Shown one piece after another: positions 54,410-57,129 of a stretch of 57,129 bases of DNA. Under the pieces are notes generated by a model. That model ran no database searches, was not told the origin of the DNA, and saw only the letters and a program-made list of their open reading frames with translations. Numbering within the stretch: position 1 is the stretch's first letter; every line of letters starts with the position of its first letter. A program made the translations under genes and the position numbers. Source of the DNA: Pseudovibrio sp. Ad37 (GTDB lineage Bacteria > Pseudomonadota > Alphaproteobacteria > Rhizobiales > Stappiaceae); the NCBI RefSeq assembly GCF_001623075.1, contig NZ_LMCF01000014.1, positions 1 to 57,129 on the forward strand, in the 5' to 3' direction.

Positions 54410-56884
54410 ATGACGAAGTCTATTCCGCAAAATGCGCGTGTCGTGATCATTGGTGGCGGTATTGCCGGGTGTTCTGTTGCGTATCATCTGGCAAAGCTTG
54501 GCTGGCAGGACATCGTGCTGCTGGAGCGCAAGCAGCTCACGTGCGGCACCACCTGGCATGCCGCAGGGCTGATTGCCCAATTACGTGCATCCAAAAACAT
54601 GACGCGCCTCGCTAAATACTCGCAGGAGCTCTATGGCGATCTGGAAGCAGAAACCGAAATCGCGACAGGTTTTCGCCGCAACGGATCAATCACAGTTGCC
54701 TTAACCGAAGAACGTCGCAGCGAGATCCTACGCTCAGCCGCAATGGCGCGGGCGTTTGGGGTGGAAGTAGAAGAGATCACCACCTCAGAATTGTTGGACC
54801 GCTACCCCTATGTAAATGCGCAGGATGTTACAGCAGCTGTCTACCTGCCAAAGGATGGGCAGGGTGACCCGGGCAACATTGCGCTTGCTCTTGCCAAAGG
54901 TGCCCGCCAACGCGGAGCACAGGTGTTTGAAGGTGTCAAAGTCACAGGCATCGCTAAGAAGAATGGTGCTGTCTCAGGTGTCTCTTGGCAGCGAGATGGC
55001 AGTGATGAGCAAGGTCACATCGCAGCTGACTATGTGGTCAATTGCGCTGGTATGTGGGCGCACCAACTGGGTAAAATGGCTGGCGTCAACGTGCCGCTGC
55101 ATGCCTGCGAGCATTTTTATATGGTCACAGATAACATCGCTGGCCTCCCACAACTCCCCACACTGCGCGTGCCGGATGAATGTGCTTACTACAAGGAAGA
55201 TGCCGGCAAAATCCTGCTGGGCGCGTTTGAGCCAACTGCCAAGCCGTGGGGCATGCAGGGCATCTCGGATGATTTCTGTTTTGACCAGTTGCCAGAAGAT
55301 ATCGAGCACTTCGAGCCCATCCTGGAACAAGCGGTCAACCGTTTCCCTGAGTTGGCAGTGACTGGCATTCACACCTTCTTCAATGGCCCTGAAAGTTTCA
55401 CACCGGATGATGCCTATCATCTGGGTGAAGCGCCGGAACTCAAGAACTTCTTTGTTTGTGCTGGCTTTAATTCCATTGGCATTCAATCCGCTGGTGGTGC
55501 AGGTATGGCGCTCGCCCATTGGATGGAGCATGGCCATCCACCCTTTGATATTTCCGATGTTGATATCCGGCGCATGCAGCCGTTCATGGGCAACAAAACG
55601 TTCCTCTATCAACGCTCGAAAGAAACGCTCGGCCTGTTATATGCCGATCACTTCCCCTTCCGCCAGAAAGCCACGGCACGCGGTGTCCGTCGCTCTCCGC
55701 TGCATGAGCATCTCAAACAAGCTGGCGCAGTCTTCGGTGAAGTTGCAGGCTGGGAGCGCGCTAATTGGTTTGCAGAGCAGGGGCAGGACCCAAACTACGA
55801 CTACTCCTGGAAACGCCAGAACTGGTTCGAAAACTCCAAACGCGAACACCTCGCCATACGCAACAATGTCGGTCTCTACGACATGTCTTCCTTCGGGAAA
55901 ATCCGCGTGGAAGGCCCGGATGCAGAAGACCTGCTCAATCATATGTGCGGCGGAGATATGTCTGTGCCAATCGGCAAGATTGTCTACACACAGTTCCTCA
56001 ATGATCGCGGTGGCATTGAAGCCGATCTTACCGTCACCCGCCTTTCTGAAACCGCGTACCTGCTCGTAACTCCCGCTGCCACTGTTATCAGAGAACTCAG
56101 TTGGCTCAACAAGCGCAAGGGCGGAGCAAACGTCGTGATCACCGACATCACATCGGGCGAAGCGACCTTGGTTGTGATGGGGCCGAAATCGCGAGAGCTG
56201 CTCTCCAAGGTCTCTAATCACGACTGGTCCAACGAAAATCATCCCTTCGGCACGATGCAGGAGATTGAACTCGGGATGGGCCTTGCTCGTGCGCATCGTG
56301 TTTCCTATGTCGGAGAACTGGGGTGGGAACTGTACGTCTCAACTGATATGGCCGCTCATGCCTATGAAACTCTGGTGGAAGCAGGTGCCGACGTTGACCT
56401 GAAACTCTGCGGCCTCCACTCAATGGATTCTTTGCGTATTGAAAAAGGCTTTCGCCACTTCGGTCATGACATAACTGAGGAAGATCACGTTCTTGAAGCA
56501 GGTCTTGGCTTTGCTGTGAACACCAGCAAAACTTCCTTCATTGGCAGAGAGGCTGTGCTGCGCAAGAAGGAAGAGGGTCTCTCATCCCGCATGCTGCAGT
56601 TCAAGCTAAAAGAGGCAGAACCGCTGTTGCACCACAACGAGCCTGTTCTACGCGATGGAGAGATCATCGGATATCTCACCTCCGGCAACTACGGTCACAC
56701 TCTGGGCGGTGCCATTGGCCTTGGCTACGTGCCATGCAAAGGCGAAACAATCAAAGACATGCTCGCCTCCAGCTACCAGATCGACGTCGAAGGCACACTC
56801 TGCGACGCAGAAGCATCCTTCAAACCGATGTACGACCCCAAAAGCCTGCGTATGCGCGGTGTGAAGGAACTGGAAAGCGCATAA
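54410..56884 (+). CDS. Dimethylglycine/sarcosine dehydrogenase-like flavoprotein with GcvT domain
   Basis: 824 residues in two parts: an FAD-dependent DAO-type oxidase domain (about 1-420; VVIIGGGIAGCSVAYHLAK; TCGTTWHAAGL with the histidine that covalently holds FAD in DMGDH relatives), then FAO_M and GcvT-like folate domains (about 430-824; YDMSSFGKIRVEGPDAEDLL, GELGWELY, GGDM). These enzymes remove N-methyl groups oxidatively and pass the carbon to tetrahydrofolate as methylene-THF. GGGGAGG precedes the ATG at 54410. It follows tpa on the same strand after a terminator, so a methylated taurine is one possible substrate, besides dimethylglycine, sarcosine or choline-derived compounds; this is inference. 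Full length. Confidence 0.88.
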   Translation: MTKSIPQNARVVIIGGGIAGCSVAYHLAKLGWQDIVLLERKQLTCGTTWHAAGLIAQLRASKNMTRLAKYSQELYGDLEAETEIATGFRRNGSITVALTEERRSEILRSAAMARAFGVEVEEITTSELLDRYPYVNAQDVTAAVYLPKDGQGDPGNIALALAKGARQRGAQVFEGVKVTGIAKKNGAVSGVSWQRDGSDEQGHIAADYVVNCAGMWAHQLGKMAGVNVPLHACEHFYMVTDNIAGLPQLPTLRVPDECAYYKEDAGKILLGAFEPTAKPWGMQGISDDFCFDQLPEDIEHFEPILEQAVNRFPELAVTGIHTFFNGPESFTPDDAYHLGEAPELKNFFVCAGFNSIGIQSAGGAGMALAHWMEHGHPPFDISDVDIRRMQPFMGNKTFLYQRSKETLGLLYADHFPFRQKATARGVRRSPLHEHLKQAGAVFGEVAGWERANWFAEQGQDPNYDYSWKRQNWFENSKREHLAIRNNVGLYDMSSFGKIRVEGPDAEDLLNHMCGGDMSVPIGKIVYTQFLNDRGGIEADLTVTRLSETAYLLVTPAATVIRELSWLNKRKGGANVVITDITSGEATLVVMGPKSRELLSKVSNHDWSNENHPFGTMQEIELGMGLARAHRVSYVGELGWELYVSTDMAAHAYETLVEAGADVDLKLCGLHSMDSLRIEKGFRHFGHDITEEDHVLEAGLGFAVNTSKTSFIGREAVLRKKEEGLSSRMLQFKLKEAEPLLHHNEPVLRDGEIIGYLTSGNYGHTLGGAIGLGYVPCKGETIKDMLASSYQIDVEGTLCDAEASFKPMYDPKSLRMRGVKELESA

Positions 56885-56892
56885 CTCAAGAC

Positions 56893-56919
56893 AACACCTC
56901 GCACGGCGTGCGAGGTGTT
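56893..56919. terminator. Terminator after the flavoprotein gene
   Basis: AACACCTCGCAC (56893-56904) pairs with GTGCGAGGTGTT (56908-56919), 12 bp perfect, loop GGC, followed by CTTCT. It would end the flavoprotein transcript. Confidence 0.8.
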
Positions 56920-56949
56920 CTTCTAATCTGATAGGTGCGATGCTGCTGC

Positions 56950-57017
56950 CTAAATATGCTCAGCTTTAAAGTACTCGACCCAGTTAGCGATCTCTTTTGC
57001 AATGAGCCTCCCCCTTT
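56950..57017 (-). pseudogene. Possible 3' end of a minus-strand gene cut by the insertion element
   Basis: An open frame on the minus strand ends in AKEIANWVEYFKAEHI-stop at 56950 and runs up to the probable IS left end. About 20 codons are too few to prove coding, but position after the convergent terminator and the protein-like composition are suggestive of a gene interrupted by the element. The identity is unknown. Confidence 0.25.
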
Positions 57018-57059
57018 GAAGTGGTCCACGCCTATAGTTAGGAAACCGGAGGACCATAG

Positions 57060-57129
57060 ATGGCTATCAAGCGCCCCAAACCTGAAGATATTGTTGTGAA
57101 GTTACGGCAGGTTGAAGTTCTGATGGGGC
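57060..57129 (+). mobile_element. IS3-family element, 5' end with start of transposase orfA (cut by window edge)
   Basis: An ATG at 57060, behind CCGGAGGACC, starts MAIKRPKPEDIVVKLRQVEV and runs off the window. This matches the beginning of IS3-family orfA proteins with a helix-turn-helix (KRPKPE-IV-KLRQVEVLM). The sequence just before it, around TGAAGTGGTCCACG (57017-57030), is probably the left inverted repeat. No second end can be seen, so the element's type and completeness are open. Confidence 0.8.

Noticed and set aside
53344-54450. 368-codon minus-strand ORF across tpa
   Set aside because: Antisense to tpa and crosses its terminator; no domain recognised.

Overview
The window reads as chromosome of a heterotrophic, probably marine alphaproteobacterium. 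The grounds are: denitrification through a cytochrome cd1 nitrite reductase, many ABC and TRAP importers, the HutF/HutG form of histidine degradation, a TauR/Tpa taurine locus, Tat-exported TRAP binding protein, moderate GC, and short palindromic intergenic repeats built around CCCGAAAA/TTTTCGGG as seen in Stappiaceae and Rhizobiales. Pseudovibrio or a close relative is my best guess, from gene content only; no rRNA or marker gene is present to prove it. No tRNA, rRNA or CRISPR array was seen.

Layout. (1) 172-8158, minus strand: nirS, a NirT-type cytochrome fused to a second haem domain, a cupredoxin, nirN, then a repeat-rich gap and nnrS. This is nitrite respiration plus NO tolerance; of the haem d1 genes only nirN is here. 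(2) 8581-17688, plus: a LacI-controlled glycoside uptake and cleavage operon (GH42 galactosidase, CUT1 ABC importer, GH63-like glycosidase, lacI). The same 21-bp operator precedes the GH42 gene and the transporter. (3) 17696-23218, minus: thiamine operon thiC-O-S-G-E-F under a TPP riboswitch with a recognisable promoter. (4) 23371-25338: a PhoD-like phosphatase. (5) 25497-31881, plus: murQ, a second CUT1 sugar importer and a Gfo/Idh oxidoreductase, probably amino-sugar or muropeptide-sugar scavenging. (6) 31913-35703: LysR regulator, a small cysteine-containing ORF with a folded leader, the nucleoside transporter nupC, a GFA-type zinc protein and an HxlR regulator. (7) 35757-47031: TRAP transporter dctPQM and the hut genes (hutIHGU minus, hutF-hutC plus from a shared divergent region); the TRAP system may import urocanate or a related acid. 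(8) 47038-47907: an SDR-type protein. (9) 48243-56884: tauABC, tauR, tpa and a large dimethylglycine/sarcosine dehydrogenase-like enzyme, a taurine locus that may extend to N-methylated taurines. (10) The right edge enters an IS3-family element.

Most genes are standard catabolic and uptake functions of an opportunistic heterotroph. The least ordinary items are the NirT fusion with a CX3CH site (4513-6300), the folded leader and small ORF before nupC (33025-33415), the GH42/GH63 sugar system of unknown substrate, the hut-linked TRAP transporter, and the pairing of taurine aminotransferase with a demethylating flavoprotein across a strong terminator. Functions are inferred by reading protein motifs; no database search was possible.
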